This document shows, in pieces, positions 8,270 to 17,775 of a stretch of DNA of 64,000 nt. The stretch comes from Hymenobacter gelipurpurascens (GTDB lineage Bacteria; Bacteroidota; Bacteroidia; Cytophagales; Hymenobacteraceae). Within the stretch, counting starts at the first letter, position 1. Each line of letters begins with the position of its first letter. Made by a program: the position numbers and the translations under genes. A model generated the notes under the pieces. That model was not told where the DNA came from. It was given only the letters and a program-made list of their open reading frames with translations, and did no database searches. The DNA lies in contig NZ_FYEW01000002.1 of the NCBI RefSeq assembly GCF_900187375.1, positions 434,001 through 498,000 of the forward strand, written 5' to 3'.

Positions 8270-8722
8270 CTAACGCCGTCGATGGTGAGTAGATTTCTTC
8301 TTGGAGGAAGTGGTCTTCCGCTTGCTCGTTGTCTTGTGGCTGGAGCTGCTCCGGTGCGTGGTACGATGGCGCGAGGAAGACGAAGTGCTCCGGCGGTGAT
8401 ACGTGGGGGAAGCGGCAGTCTTTTCCTCAACTTCGGGCTTAGGGGCAGTAGCTTCTTCCAGGGTCCGGACCACTGCTTCCAGCGCAGGCTGGGTGGTACC
8501 TTCTTCCTGCGAACGGGTGCGCAACGCCGCCGCCTGTTTGCGCCGCACCGGCATCAGAAAATCGCGCTCCGCTCTTTCCTGAGCAGATAATCTTTCTTCA
8601 CCCGGCAGGGCAGTAGGCGTTACGGTAGCAGAAACCGAAGACTGTTTTTCACCTTGCGCCAGAACCGGCGCGCTTCCCAACAGCAGGCCTACCAGCAACA
8701 CATATAGCTTACGCATCATCAT
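8270..8722 (-). CDS. Small secreted protein with a basic Ser/Thr/Lys/His-rich tail
   Basis: I do not recognise the family. With the start at the first of three consecutive ATGs (8722) the product has 150 residues. A signal peptide (MMMRKLYVLLVGLLLGSAPVLAQ) is followed by a charged helical middle containing RLSAQERAERDFLMPVRRKQAAAL. The last 45 residues are almost wholly Ser, Thr, Lys, Arg and His and end in KKKSTHHRRR. The tail is probably disordered and could bind polyanions such as LPS, DNA or peptidoglycan. It has its own well-formed promoter. Confidence 0.72.
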   Translation of the reverse strand: MMMRKLYVLLVGLLLGSAPVLAQGEKQSSVSATVTPTALPGEERLSAQERAERDFLMPVRRKQAAALRTRSQEEGTTQPALEAVVRTLEEATAPKPEVEEKTAASPTYHRRSTSSSSRHRTTHRSSSSHKTTSKRKTTSSKKKSTHHRRR

Positions 8723-8746
8723 CTTTCTAAGCAGTAAAACGGGCTG

Positions 8747-8777
8747 CAAAGGTACAAGCTGTTGGGCTCAGACTCAA
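8747..8777 (-). promoter_or_regulatory. Promoter of the small basic secreted protein
   Basis: Read on the minus strand there is a TTG at 8777-8775 and an exact TACCTTTG at 8754-8747, with a 20-bp spacer. The start codon lies 25 bases beyond the -7 element. Confidence 0.72.
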
Positions 8778-8844
8778 CCCTAAAAAACATTTGACGTCCA
8801 TAAACCTCTATTGGACAGCTGCAAACGGCATTTCGACAGCAAAA

Positions 8845-8876
8845 AAGCGGAACCCGCCCCGAGGCAGGTCCCGCTT
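8845..8876 (-). terminator. Terminator of the alpha-2-macroglobulin gene
   Basis: An imperfect GC-rich hairpin between 8845 and 8876, 63 bases past the stop of the gene ending at 8939, followed on the minus strand by six T. Confidence 0.8.
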
Positions 8877-8938
8877 GTTACAATTTATAAAAGCAATAAT
8901 TCTACTTACCAGCCAGCTCTTTCCGGCCGACGTACTTC

Positions 8939-11900
8939 TTATGGTTGCGAGGCAATTTGTACGCGCGTGCCGGCGGAGTGGGCCGTAAACTCGGGGGCAT
9001 AGAGGCACTGCAACTGCGAGAGGCCACCGCTGAATTTTCCGCTCTGGGCAGCCCGCAGTCGGTACTCAAAGGTGTGCGTGCCTTTGGGGAAATAGCTCAT
9101 GAAAAAGTTGGTGGCCGCGTCGCGGGGGCTTTCGTAGTAGCCTAGGCCACTCTGGTAATGATAGCCCGATGTTTGACTGATGAGCTCCAGGCCAGCGGCG
9201 CGCTGGTCTTTCAGGTGCACATATTCCAGGTCGCGGTCGGAGCGCAACACGAGGCGCACCACCAGCACATCACCCACCCGTAGCGGGGTGGCGGCCGTAA
9301 GGCGCTCCAGCACGGGGCCGCCGGCGGTGCGCTGCTCACGGTAGAGCTGGCGCTCCAGGTTAAGGGGCGTGGCGGCGGGCGTTATCTTATCAATCTGCTC
9401 GAAATACTGCCAGTAAAGCGCGCCCCAGGCCACTCCCGCATCGGTTTTCTGCAACGTTACCTTGCCCTGGGCGGGCTTGACGTCGGCAGCAGTCCAGGTG
9501 GTTTTGAAGTAGCCGGTGCCAGCCTGCTGGGCGGTCGGCACCACTGCCGACTGGCCTACGGTTACCTGAATGGGCTGCGTGGGCTGGAGCCAGTCGGAGC
9601 CGCGCAGCAGCAGGGCGTAGCAGGCATCGGCGGTGGCGCGGGTGCTTTCCCAGTTTTGGGTTTGCTTCTGCTTCAGGAGCCACAGCTTCATTTCATCCAC
9701 CGACTTTTGGTCCTGCTGAATTTCGTCGTAGGCCTCTATGAGGGTGGCCTGGGTTTCGGTGGGCGCCTCGCGCCAGTAGTAGCCGCCGCGCACTTCCTTC
9801 CAATACATGCCCAGCTCTGCGGAGTGCAAGGCGTTTTCGCTGAGTGCCTGCAGAATGGTGCGTACTGCGACGGGCTGGGTTTTCTGCCGATGCAGGCCTA
9901 GCGCAATTTGGGCCTGGAGGTAGCGGGTCTGGTCTTTCCAATAGGTGGCGGCTTGCTGCTGGTAGTAGGCCAGGGCAGGCTGCGTGGCTTTGGGCACGGC
10001 TTGCTCCAACCAGAAGCTGCGCGCATACAAAGCCTGAATCTGCAGATCCGATAGATGCTGCTGTTTCAGATCAACTTTCGGCTGCTTGCGCAGATTGGTG
10101 TAGTCACGCGCCAGCTCCCCATCAAGGTAACCGAGAGCTTTCCGCAAAATTTCCTGAGCCGAGGCGTTTTGCTTCAGGTTCAGCGCGCCCAGCTTCTGCA
10201 GCTTACCGAAGCCGGCCAAGATGAGTTGGGTGATATACCGGTCGTCGGGCATACGTTCGAACCACGGGAAGGCACCGTTTGGCTGCTGCATTTTGGCCAG
10301 CTTGGTGAGTGCGCGGGCCGTTTCGGCCTCGAGACGGGGCGCATCAAATAGCTCCGTTAGGCGACGCATCTGTTCGGTTTCTGATTGGGCATCCCGCACC
10401 CAAGGCGTTTCTTGAAGCAGCAGGTTTTTGAGCTCCTGATTTTGCTCCAGCTTGCTGGTTAGGGCCGTTTTGTCGCCGGCCTGGGCGGCGCGCTGCCACT
10501 CAGCCAGCATGGTTTTGAGGCGCGGGTTACTCTGCAGAATTTTGGCGGCCAGCAGGTTGGCGTAGAGACGACTGAACACCTGCTCCGAGCACTCATAGGG
10601 GTACTCTGTGAGGTAGGGCAGCGCCTGCACGGCATACCAGGCCGGGTTTTGGGTCATTTCCAGCGTGAGCGAGTAGTTACGGCGCGTGGCCGAGGTGGTG
10701 CTCGTCAGCTTCTTTAGTTCGAACTCCCGCGTAGTTGGACCCACAATGGGCAACGGCAGGCTTTCGGTAATAAGAATCCGGTTGGGCAGCACGGGCAGCG
10801 TGTTCTCCTCACCGTCAGAAAACACTTCAATAGGTGCTGCTTTGGCTTTGCGACGCTGCTTTTTCGGCGCATCCGTTTGCGCTACCACGCGGTAGGTTAT
10901 AGCTTCCAGCGGCACTTGTCCTTCGGCAGTTTCCGGTATCGCAATATCCCATCCTAGGCCACTGCTCTGGTTGGCCTTAAGGTCAAACTTAACCTGACCG
11001 GCGCTTTTCAGCAGTTTGCTATCCAGCGGCTGTTGGGTGCGGGCATCGAAGAGGAAGAGCTGAGCCGTGCCGCTCATGGGTTGCGCGGTGAGGTTGCTGA
11101 GCTTGGCCGTGAGGCGCAGTTGGTCGCCTTCGCGGAAGAAGCGCGGGGCGTTGGGCGTTACCTGCAACTGCTTCTGCGTTACTAACTCCCTGGCCAGTAG
11201 GCCACTGTGCAGCTGTTGGTCGTGGCCTAGGGCCAGCAGCTGCCAGCGCGTCACGGCCTCGGGCATCTGGAATTCCAGCACGGTTTCCCCCTGGGCATTG
11301 GTGCGTAGCGCGGGCATCCAGAAAGCCGTTTCGCGGAAATCCGAGCGGGCCTGCACGGCGGAGAGGTCAGGTTGGGCTTGCTTTTCCGTTGCAACGCTTC
11401 CTGTTATAGTCTGGCGCTGTTGTGTATTGTTGCCTACTACTACTACCTCGCTCAGGCTTGAGTCAGCCATCTTCATGGCGGCAGGGGCCGCTACACTTCT
11501 GCTGCCCCGAAGTGTTACTCGCGTACCGGCCGTTGATTCTTCGTCCCTTTTAATAATAGGAGGCGTAAATTTTATGCTCGTGTTTTTGGGGAGTAGCTTA
11601 TAGTCATTCTGGCTTTCCCCATCTCCAAGTGAATATCCCCACCAATTCAAATGAGGGTAAAGCATTTCACTATCTGGGTCAGACAGAGTTGTTCCAAACA
11701 ACTCATTCGATTCCTCTGTCCCGAAGCGCCCCTGCCAGGCGAGCACAGCCGGGTAATACGGTTTCGCGAAATCCAGACCCGTGAAAGAATGTGGCCGGAA
11801 AACATCCAACGACTTATCATACAGCGTGGCCAGCAGTTCCGCTTGGGCAGGCTTGCCGCCGGTTTGGTGAATGGTAACGCGCCAGGTTTCCTTCTGGCCG

Positions 11901-14900
11901 GGCTGAAGCTTGTCTCGAAAGGTAGCAATGCTGAGCACCAGCGGCGCGGGCGGCGTGGCCACCTGCACGGTGGCCGAGTGCAGGTACAGGCGGTTGTCGC
12001 GCACCTGCGTGAGGTGAACGTAGAGATGGGTACCATCTAGAGCGGCTGGAACGGGAATTTCCACTACGCGCTGCTCCCCGGCAGCCAGCGTGAGCCACTC
12101 CTGGCGCAATGTTTCGCCTTTGGCTTCGGCCTGTAGCAGTACGCGGGCCCCAGCTTCGGAGCTACCCACCAAGAATCGCGCCGGCTGGCCGGGCAGTACA
12201 CTATCCTGCAGGCTCACAAACCAGTCGGGCGTGGGTACTGGCAGCTGCCTGCTGGTAGCTGAGTATAGCGTAAACCGCGCTTCCGCCGTAACCAGCGGCG
12301 CGCTCCCGGCTGCCGGGGCGGTGGCTTCCAGCACGTAGCGACCGGGCTGCTGCTGGCCTAGCGCAGTTTGTAGGCCAAGTAGCGCGGTGGTTTTCTCAGT
12401 ATCGAAGGCCTGTTCCAGCACCAGCGTGCGGGTCCAGGTGCTGTCATTGTCTTCCTGCCCATAAGCATCGAGCGGAAACTGACGCTTGAATTCGGCGCTG
12501 CTGAGGGCTTCCCGCTCGGGCCGTTCCCAGACGCGGGAACGTAGGCCAGTAGCGGGCGGCGTGAGGCGGTAAAGCTTTAGCTGGCCGCGGGCGGGCAGGG
12601 CTTCGCCGGTAGCATTGGTGCTGAGCAACCGCAGCGTAGGCACTTGCTCACGGTTAAGCAGTTGCGGCAGCTCCAGATGCAGGGTCAGGGCGTTGGTGCC
12701 GAGGCTGATGTGCTGCAGGCCGGTGCGGGTTTCTCCGGCCGCGTCGGTTACATCGGCCGTCACCTCAAACACGTAGCCGGGCAGCCACGGCCCGCGCTTC
12801 GACTGGCCTAGCGCCTCCCCTTTCGCCATAAAGGTGATGTTGAAGCCGCCCACGGAATCCGTTTGGGCGGTGCCGTTGAGGATTTCCACTTCAGGCTGCC
12901 CACCGCCGTAGCCGCGCCCGAACATAGGCCAGAAGGTGCGGCGCACCACGCGGTATTGCACCGTAGCCCCATCTACAGGCTGGCCAGCGTAGGCCACTGC
13001 CTTGCCTCGTACCGTCACGGACTGGCCTAGCACGGGCGTGCCCTTCACGGGCTCAAACGTAACCTGGAACGTGGGGCGCTTGTAGTCTTCCACCGCGAAG
13101 CTCGCGCTGCCGTCGTCCGTTTGCAGGCTCATTTCGCCATTCAGTAGACCAGTCGGGAGCAGCAGAGAGCCGTGGAAGGAGCCAAAATCGGAAGTGGTGA
13201 AAGGCAGCGTCTGGACCGTCTGACCATTCACGTCCACGAGGCGAACCGATACAGACTGCTTCCGGAGCAGCTCCGACTTGCCGGCGCGGGTTTCGGTCAG
13301 GATGCCTTTGAAGTACAGCGTTTGGCCGGGCCGGTAGATGGCTCGGTCGGTGTAGAGAAACGTGCGGCGCTGGGGCTGCTCCTGGTCGCGGTTGGACTGG
13401 CGCGAGCCGTAATACCCGCCGCCTTCGCTGAGCAACGAGTCCTGGCCCAGGGTAAGTAGTACCGCCCGCAGCATGGTATTCTGGCCCGAGGTCAGGCCTA
13501 CCGGAATCTGCACCTGGCCTTCTGCGGTAGTGGTCAGGAGCTTACCGCGCCGTTGCTCGTAGCTGCGCGAGGTTTGGTTATAATACTGAAAAAAGGGCAG
13601 CACCCGCACGCTAGAGAGCGGCTGCCCGCTTTGCCTATGCAACACGAGCAGCTCAGGGCCATCGGTAGCTGCAGCATTGCGCCGCACTTGGCTTAGCTCA
13701 CTCACCGCCAACCGAGTGTAGGCCGTTGTGAGGTCAGGCTGTTCTTTAGTGGGGTTGTCATTTGAGGTGCTCAGCACTATCAGATAGTGGCCTAGCGGCA
13801 GCGCAGGACCTGCCTGTTGCACCGCGTGCGTCTTGTAATCGGGGGGGCCGGGTACAGCCAGGGTCCAGGAAGCCACGGGAGCGGCGGCCAGGGCGCGGGC
13901 GTAGGTTTTGCGGAAGCTGGCCGCCGTACCATCTGTTTCACGAGGGCTTTCAAGCTGGCGCACAGCCTGGGCCGTGGTCAGGCGATAGGCTTTAGCGTAA
14001 AGCTTCGGCGCGTTGCGCACTTCCAGCTTTAGGAGCCACGGCTGGTTGGGCAGCACAACCTCCTCGGTAGTAAAGCTGAGGGCTACTTGCTCAAGGCGCC
14101 GCCGCAAAGTAGCGGCCTGCTGGCCACCGCGCGATTTGGGGAAGCGCCTTTCGGCTTCCAGCGCCAGCTCGCGGGCTTTTGCAGGTTGGCTTGCTTCCCA
14201 GGTTACGGCTTCTTCCACTACAAACTCAGCACTGATGGGCAGCGCCCGGAACGTTTCGGCGGAGCGGGCCAGCGCCCGGCGGTAAAGCGAATCGGCGTTG
14301 GCAAAGCGACTGTGTTGCCGCACGAACCGCAGGCGCTGCAGCTCCACATCGGCCAGGGCGGCTTGGTTCTTAGCATCCGGCAGCCGAAATTGGGTGAGCT
14401 GCTGCAATATTTGCAGCGCATGAAACTGGCCATTCAGCGAATCGGCTTGGGGAGCGGTGAGCTTGAGGCGTGCAAATTCCTCGGCAGGCCCGAACAAGGC
14501 AGGGCGCGTCAGCTCGAACTGCTCTGCCGGACGCGTGACATAGAATTCCTCATTCTGCAGGCCGTCGGCGGCGCGGTGCGCCAGCAAATCGTAGAGCGTG
14601 GGGCGCAGGGCAAGGCCTTCGGCATCGCCGCCCCGCACGGCGTAACCCAGCGCGGCCAGCTTGAGTTGCTGCTGGCGCTGGGGTTCTTCTTGGAGAGAGG
14701 CGCGGAAGTGTTGCACCACGGCGCTGCCGAGGCGCGCGGCATCCCAGGTGCGGATGTCGGCGGTGCTGGCATCGTCGGGGTCAGGTGCGGCGGCGCGGGT
14801 GCGGTCGTAGAGCTGGTAGCGGTGCTGCTGATAATACTGCGCGTAGAGCTGGCCTAGCAGGCTGTGCAGGATAGGCCTAGCCGGAAATTTGGCCGTTTTC

Positions 14901-15202
14901 AGATCAGCTTCGACCAAGGCAATGGCTTTTTCGTCGGCTTCCTCTTCCTTGGCCTCCAGCAGCCGCAGCTTGTAGAGCAGTGCCCGCAGGTATTCCGGCG
15001 TATCCTGGCGCTGGCGGGCCACCTGGTAGATGGGTTCCAGCAGTTTGGCAGCCGAGGCCGTTTGATCTTTGGCCAGAAGCAGATCAATCTTCTTCCAGGT
15101 AGCCGCGTGGTTGCCCTTTCCGTCGCCGGGTGGGGTGTTTTGAGAGGAGCCGGAGGAGAACAACATCAGCAGGAGCAGTAAGCTGAACAGGAAGGAGCGC
15201 AT
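8939..15202 (-). CDS. Alpha-2-macroglobulin family protein with thioester motif
   Basis: A very large secreted protein (2,087 residues from the ATG at 15202, MRSFLFSLLLLLMLFSSG...). A helical N-terminal part (about 25-400) is followed by a string of macroglobulin beta-sandwich domains. One carries the MG2-like block RTFLYTDRAIYRPGQTLYF. The A2M core RETAFWMPALRTNAQGETVLEF follows, then the thioester motif CSEQ with Cys1538 in YPYECSEQ, the alpha-toroid thioester domain, and a receptor-binding-like end. Bacterial homologues trap attacking proteases in the envelope. Unusually, the segment just before the A2M core (about residues 1247-1270) reads LSEVVVVGNNTQQRQTITGS, like the plug signature of SusC receptors. 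Family length is normal for Bacteroidota. It has no penicillin-binding-protein (PbpC) neighbour. Confidence 0.93.
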   Translation of the reverse strand: MRSFLFSLLLLLMLFSSGSSQNTPPGDGKGNHAATWKKIDLLLAKDQTASAAKLLEPIYQVARQRQDTPEYLRALLYKLRLLEAKEEEADEKAIALVEADLKTAKFPARPILHSLLGQLYAQYYQQHRYQLYDRTRAAAPDPDDASTADIRTWDAARLGSAVVQHFRASLQEEPQRQQQLKLAALGYAVRGGDAEGLALRPTLYDLLAHRAADGLQNEEFYVTRPAEQFELTRPALFGPAEEFARLKLTAPQADSLNGQFHALQILQQLTQFRLPDAKNQAALADVELQRLRFVRQHSRFANADSLYRRALARSAETFRALPISAEFVVEEAVTWEASQPAKARELALEAERRFPKSRGGQQAATLRRRLEQVALSFTTEEVVLPNQPWLLKLEVRNAPKLYAKAYRLTTAQAVRQLESPRETDGTAASFRKTYARALAAAPVASWTLAVPGPPDYKTHAVQQAGPALPLGHYLIVLSTSNDNPTKEQPDLTTAYTRLAVSELSQVRRNAAATDGPELLVLHRQSGQPLSSVRVLPFFQYYNQTSRSYEQRRGKLLTTTAEGQVQIPVGLTSGQNTMLRAVLLTLGQDSLLSEGGGYYGSRQSNRDQEQPQRRTFLYTDRAIYRPGQTLYFKGILTETRAGKSELLRKQSVSVRLVDVNGQTVQTLPFTTSDFGSFHGSLLLPTGLLNGEMSLQTDDGSASFAVEDYKRPTFQVTFEPVKGTPVLGQSVTVRGKAVAYAGQPVDGATVQYRVVRRTFWPMFGRGYGGGQPEVEILNGTAQTDSVGGFNITFMAKGEALGQSKRGPWLPGYVFEVTADVTDAAGETRTGLQHISLGTNALTLHLELPQLLNREQVPTLRLLSTNATGEALPARGQLKLYRLTPPATGLRSRVWERPEREALSSAEFKRQFPLDAYGQEDNDSTWTRTLVLEQAFDTEKTTALLGLQTALGQQQPGRYVLEATAPAAGSAPLVTAEARFTLYSATSRQLPVPTPDWFVSLQDSVLPGQPARFLVGSSEAGARVLLQAEAKGETLRQEWLTLAAGEQRVVEIPVPAALDGTHLYVHLTQVRDNRLYLHSATVQVATPPAPLVLSIATFRDKLQPGQKETWRVTIHQTGGKPAQAELLATLYDKSLDVFRPHSFTGLDFAKPYYPAVLAWQGRFGTEESNELFGTTLSDPDSEMLYPHLNWWGYSLGDGESQNDYKLLPKNTSIKFTPPIIKRDEESTAGTRVTLRGSRSVAAPAAMKMADSSLSEVVVVGNNTQQRQTITGSVATEKQAQPDLSAVQARSDFRETAFWMPALRTNAQGETVLEFQMPEAVTRWQLLALGHDQQLHSGLLARELVTQKQLQVTPNAPRFFREGDQLRLTAKLSNLTAQPMSGTAQLFLFDARTQQPLDSKLLKSAGQVKFDLKANQSSGLGWDIAIPETAEGQVPLEAITYRVVAQTDAPKKQRRKAKAAPIEVFSDGEENTLPVLPNRILITESLPLPIVGPTTREFELKKLTSTTSATRRNYSLTLEMTQNPAWYAVQALPYLTEYPYECSEQVFSRLYANLLAAKILQSNPRLKTMLAEWQRAAQAGDKTALTSKLEQNQELKNLLLQETPWVRDAQSETEQMRRLTELFDAPRLEAETARALTKLAKMQQPNGAFPWFERMPDDRYITQLILAGFGKLQKLGALNLKQNASAQEILRKALGYLDGELARDYTNLRKQPKVDLKQQHLSDLQIQALYARSFWLEQAVPKATQPALAYYQQQAATYWKDQTRYLQAQIALGLHRQKTQPVAVRTILQALSENALHSAELGMYWKEVRGGYYWREAPTETQATLIEAYDEIQQDQKSVDEMKLWLLKQKQTQNWESTRATADACYALLLRGSDWLQPTQPIQVTVGQSAVVPTAQQAGTGYFKTTWTAADVKPAQGKVTLQKTDAGVAWGALYWQYFEQIDKITPAATPLNLERQLYREQRTAGGPVLERLTAATPLRVGDVLVVRLVLRSDRDLEYVHLKDQRAAGLELISQTSGYHYQSGLGYYESPRDAATNFFMSYFPKGTHTFEYRLRAAQSGKFSGGLSQLQCLYAPEFTAHSAGTRVQIASQP

Positions 15203-15509
15203 AGCGTGGAGAGGATGATGGGAGCAAGTTGGTAAAAACATAGATGCTTTACCCTGCCCGATTCCACACGCTAGCTCCTGAAAAATAGTATAGCCTCCTG
15301 CTAGTCAAGGCTAAAATCGGCTTTATGGCTTGGCTTATCACCGAGGCAGTAGTACCTTTCTTGGCTACTAATTTCTGGGTAGTCCTATACTTTTGCGAAA
15401 TCTTCTTACCTATAGCCAAGTGCACCTGAAGAGCGCCAACGAAGCGCTTGTGGCGCACGTGCCACAACCACCGCGGCATCCGGGAAAGGCCCTGCCGCGC
15501 GCCGCTGCT
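15203..15509. other. Divergent spacer between A2M and DoxX-like genes
   Basis: About 300 bases. It holds the -7 element at 15388-15395 for the plus-strand gene; the rest shows no feature I can name. Confidence 0.4.
15388..15395 (+). promoter_or_regulatory. Bacteroidota -7 element of the DoxX-like gene
   Basis: Exact TACTTTTG (TAnnTTTG). A possible TTG at 15361-15363 is 24 bp upstream, a little far. The element overlaps the furthest upstream TTG start, which argues for a later start codon. Confidence 0.5.
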
Positions 15510-15893
15510 ATGCGGTTGGCTCTCACGCAACGGCTGATGCGCCTGGTGCTAGGCCTATGCTGGATCTATCAGGGCGTAGTGCCCAAGCTGCTGTTTCCAG
15601 ACACTGGTGAGTTGCGGATGGTACAGAGCCTGGGATTTTCACCAGCCGCCACTCACCACGTTGCGCTTGCAGTAGGAATAGGCGAAATACTCTTTGGCCT
15701 ACTATTCTGGGTGCTGCCGCGAGGTGGCCTACAAGTGGCCTATTGGTTGAATATAGTGGGCTTACTGGGCTTAGGTATAGGAGTGCTGGTTAGTCAGCCG
15801 GCAGTGTTTTCGGCCCCTTTCAACCCGTTCTCGCTCAACCTTTCGATGATGGCGCTGGCCGCCGTAGGCCTGCTCACGATTCCGGATGAATAA
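15510..15893 (+). CDS. DoxX-like small membrane protein
   Basis: A 127-residue inner-membrane protein with about four predicted helices: RLVLGLCWIYQGVVPKLLF, HHVALAVGIGEILFGLLFWVL, QVAYWLNIVGLLGLGIGVLV and LNLSMMALAAVGLLTI. The sequence resembles the DoxX_3/DoxX-like group, often found beside or fused to epimerases; no function is established here. The open frame reaches back to a TTG at 15393, but that codon overlaps a promoter element and would add a proline-rich leader, so I use the ATG at 15510. GTG codons near 15450 are other options. Confidence 0.75.
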   Translation: MRLALTQRLMRLVLGLCWIYQGVVPKLLFPDTGELRMVQSLGFSPAATHHVALAVGIGEILFGLLFWVLPRGGLQVAYWLNIVGLLGLGIGVLVSQPAVFSAPFNPFSLNLSMMALAAVGLLTIPDE

Positions 15894-15960
15894 CCAGGAC
15901 TGAGCTGTGGTCAGCGTCAGACACTTCCATAATCTATCGATCTTTTTTAACACTATCCGG

Positions 15961-16728
15961 ATGAAAAGCACTGCCATATCGGCTCATTTACAGCTTACGC
16001 CCAGCCAGCGCTACGTGGAGCTGGCGCGCCCCTGGGTACTGGCCGCCCTCTATATAGGCCTGGCCATGGTCGGCTGGTGGTGGCTGGCCGTGCCGGTGGC
16101 GGTGGCCGTGTGCCTGGCGGCTTTTGTGCAGATGCACGATGCCATGCACAATGCGCTAGGCCTATCCAAGCCCATTAATGAGCGCATCCTGACGATGAGC
16201 GGCCTGCTCATTCTGAAAAGCGGCCACGCCCTGCAGGTCACGCACCTGCGCCACCACGGCCGCTGCCTCACCGAAGATGACCCCGAAGGCGCCCCGGCCA
16301 CCTGGAAATTCTCGCGGGTGCTGTGGCAGGGCCCTTGGCATATTCTCATGCTCCGCCGAGAATCATTGCGCATTGCGCCCAACACCCGCCGAATTCAATT
16401 GCTGGAAACCGCCTTCACGGTGCTGCTACTGGCGGCGTTCGTGGCGCTGTATTTCCTGACGGGCTCGTTGGCTGGCCTGGTTTATTGGGGCGTAGCTTTC
16501 TTTATGAGCGCCACTATGCCCGTTTGGGCCTCTTATATTCCGCACCACGTAGCTTCGCGCAACCCCGCGGCGCGCGCCGCCGCCGCCGTTGCCCAGCTCT
16601 GGACGCCGGTGGTGTCATCGTTTGCCTTTCACCACGTGCACCACCACTACCCCCGTGTGCCTACTGCCTTATTGTACCGCGCAGCTGCCGAGCTTCCGGC
16701 GCCCCCGGAGAAATTGCATCACCACTAA
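15961..16728 (+). CDS. Fatty-acid desaturase/carotenoid-oxygenase-like membrane di-iron protein
   Basis: A 255-residue membrane protein with the three histidine boxes of the fatty-acid-desaturase superfamily: HDAMH (about 58-62), HLRHH (about 96-100) and a terminal HHVHHHYP (about 227-234). Hydrophobic pairs of helices separate the boxes. These eight or more histidines bind the oxygen-activating di-iron centre. The short length and the terminal box fit the beta-carotene hydroxylase/ketolase or short desaturase branches, which would suit a pigmented Hymenobacter, but the substrate is an inference. It follows the DoxX-like gene at 67 bp. Confidence 0.85.
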   Translation: MKSTAISAHLQLTPSQRYVELARPWVLAALYIGLAMVGWWWLAVPVAVAVCLAAFVQMHDAMHNALGLSKPINERILTMSGLLILKSGHALQVTHLRHHGRCLTEDDPEGAPATWKFSRVLWQGPWHILMLRRESLRIAPNTRRIQLLETAFTVLLLAAFVALYFLTGSLAGLVYWGVAFFMSATMPVWASYIPHHVASRNPAARAAAAVAQLWTPVVSSFAFHHVHHHYPRVPTALLYRAAAELPAPPEKLHHH

Positions 16729-16753
16729 TCAGCAACCAATAGTCTACAATGCA

Positions 16754-16796
16754 GTAGGCCACCTTGCTGGGTTTTAAACCCAATAAGGTGGCCTAC
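16754..16796. terminator. Bidirectional terminator between convergent genes
   Basis: Twelve-base perfect outer arms 16754-16765 and 16785-16796 enclose an inner GGGTT/AACCC stem. The stem lies between the stops at 16728 (plus) and 16814 (minus). Both arms contain the TAGGCC/GGCCTA hexamer. Confidence 0.8.
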
Positions 16797-16813
16797 GATA
16801 CCTTTAGGGTGGT

Positions 16814-17407
16814 TTATTCGGCTACGTTCTTCAGAGCTCCTTGCCCTTCCAGCACCCGCTCGGCCTGGACAATATGGCGCTGCATGTGTACTACCAACAG
16901 CTCCAGCGCATCGGTGAGGCGCGGCAGCAACAGCGGAATTATGGGGTTCGGAATCCTGATGGTGTTGGCATTGACGCTGCGCGTCTGCTCAATGAGGCCT
17001 TCCAGCTCATCCAGCTGGCGGCCGAAAACCTCCAGCACGGTGCGGGGCAGGCGCATACCGCTGGGCGCATATTGCTGCGGCGCTTTTACGGCTTTTTCAG
17101 AGGCCGGCACCCGCATGGCTTCTGTCATCTTTTTGCCAAAGTAGCCATGTACCACGGTTTCAGCAGGCGCGGAGCCGCGCTCCTTCGCGGCCTTTATTTT
17201 CTTGCTCATCACGGGCAGATACAAGCCCCCAATGATGTTGAGATGCTCCAGGCACTGGCCTACGCTCCACTTGCCGGGCCCGGGCCCACGGTTGAGCTGG
17301 TCGTCGGTGAGAGGCCGGAAGCGCTGGTCTACCGTTTCGCGCACCTGGCGCAAATCAGCAACCAGAGAATCCAGAAACTCGGTAGTACGGCGGGCGGGTG
17401 CAGACAT
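16814..17407 (-). CDS. DinB-family protein
   Basis: A 197-residue soluble protein from the ATG at 17407 (MSAPARRTTEFLDSL). The four-helix DinB/YfiT fold is suggested by the characteristic GKWSVGQCLEHLNI segment (about 60-73), whose His is a likely metal ligand, and by the closing HMQRHIVQAERVL helix with two more histidines. Members are metal-dependent thiol transferases or uncharacterised stress proteins. An in-frame start at 17476 would add 23 residues with no family match. Confidence 0.82.
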   Translation of the reverse strand: MSAPARRTTEFLDSLVADLRQVRETVDQRFRPLTDDQLNRGPGPGKWSVGQCLEHLNIIGGLYLPVMSKKIKAAKERGSAPAETVVHGYFGKKMTEAMRVPASEKAVKAPQQYAPSGMRLPRTVLEVFGRQLDELEGLIEQTRSVNANTIRIPNPIIPLLLPRLTDALELLVVHMQRHIVQAERVLEGQGALKNVAE

Positions 17408-17775
17408 GGCAAGGATGGGAGTAAGTCGGATTGCAGATGTAATGATACGCCGATAGCGCCGTTTAGCCAACGCCACCTGCCGTTAGACTATATAAATAGG
17501 CCAGTACAGCGCCTCTCATTCACCTAAGCTTTCTGGGCAGTCGGCCTAGACAGAACCTTTCGACAACAGCCTGAATGAGGCGCTAGGCCACTTGACTAGC
17601 TACTGTGGTACTCTTACGAGGCACTGGTAAAAATCGAAGAAACAAGCAGGCGTTATCACCTTATATTCCTGCTTTTCTCCTTATACTTAACCCCTTATTT
17701 CTGCCCTTTACTGAAGAAGCAGAACAGTATTGCCTCGGTCCATATCCTTTATTTCTATTTATCCGCTTTCCCCTG

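Noticed and set aside
14087..14857. Plus-strand frame of about 255 codons
   Set aside because: Antisense to the N-terminal part of the alpha-2-macroglobulin gene with no recognisable domain.
15393..15509. Upstream TTG start for the DoxX-like gene
   Set aside because: The TTG is inside a TAnnTTTG promoter element, and the extra 39 residues are proline-rich without family similarity.
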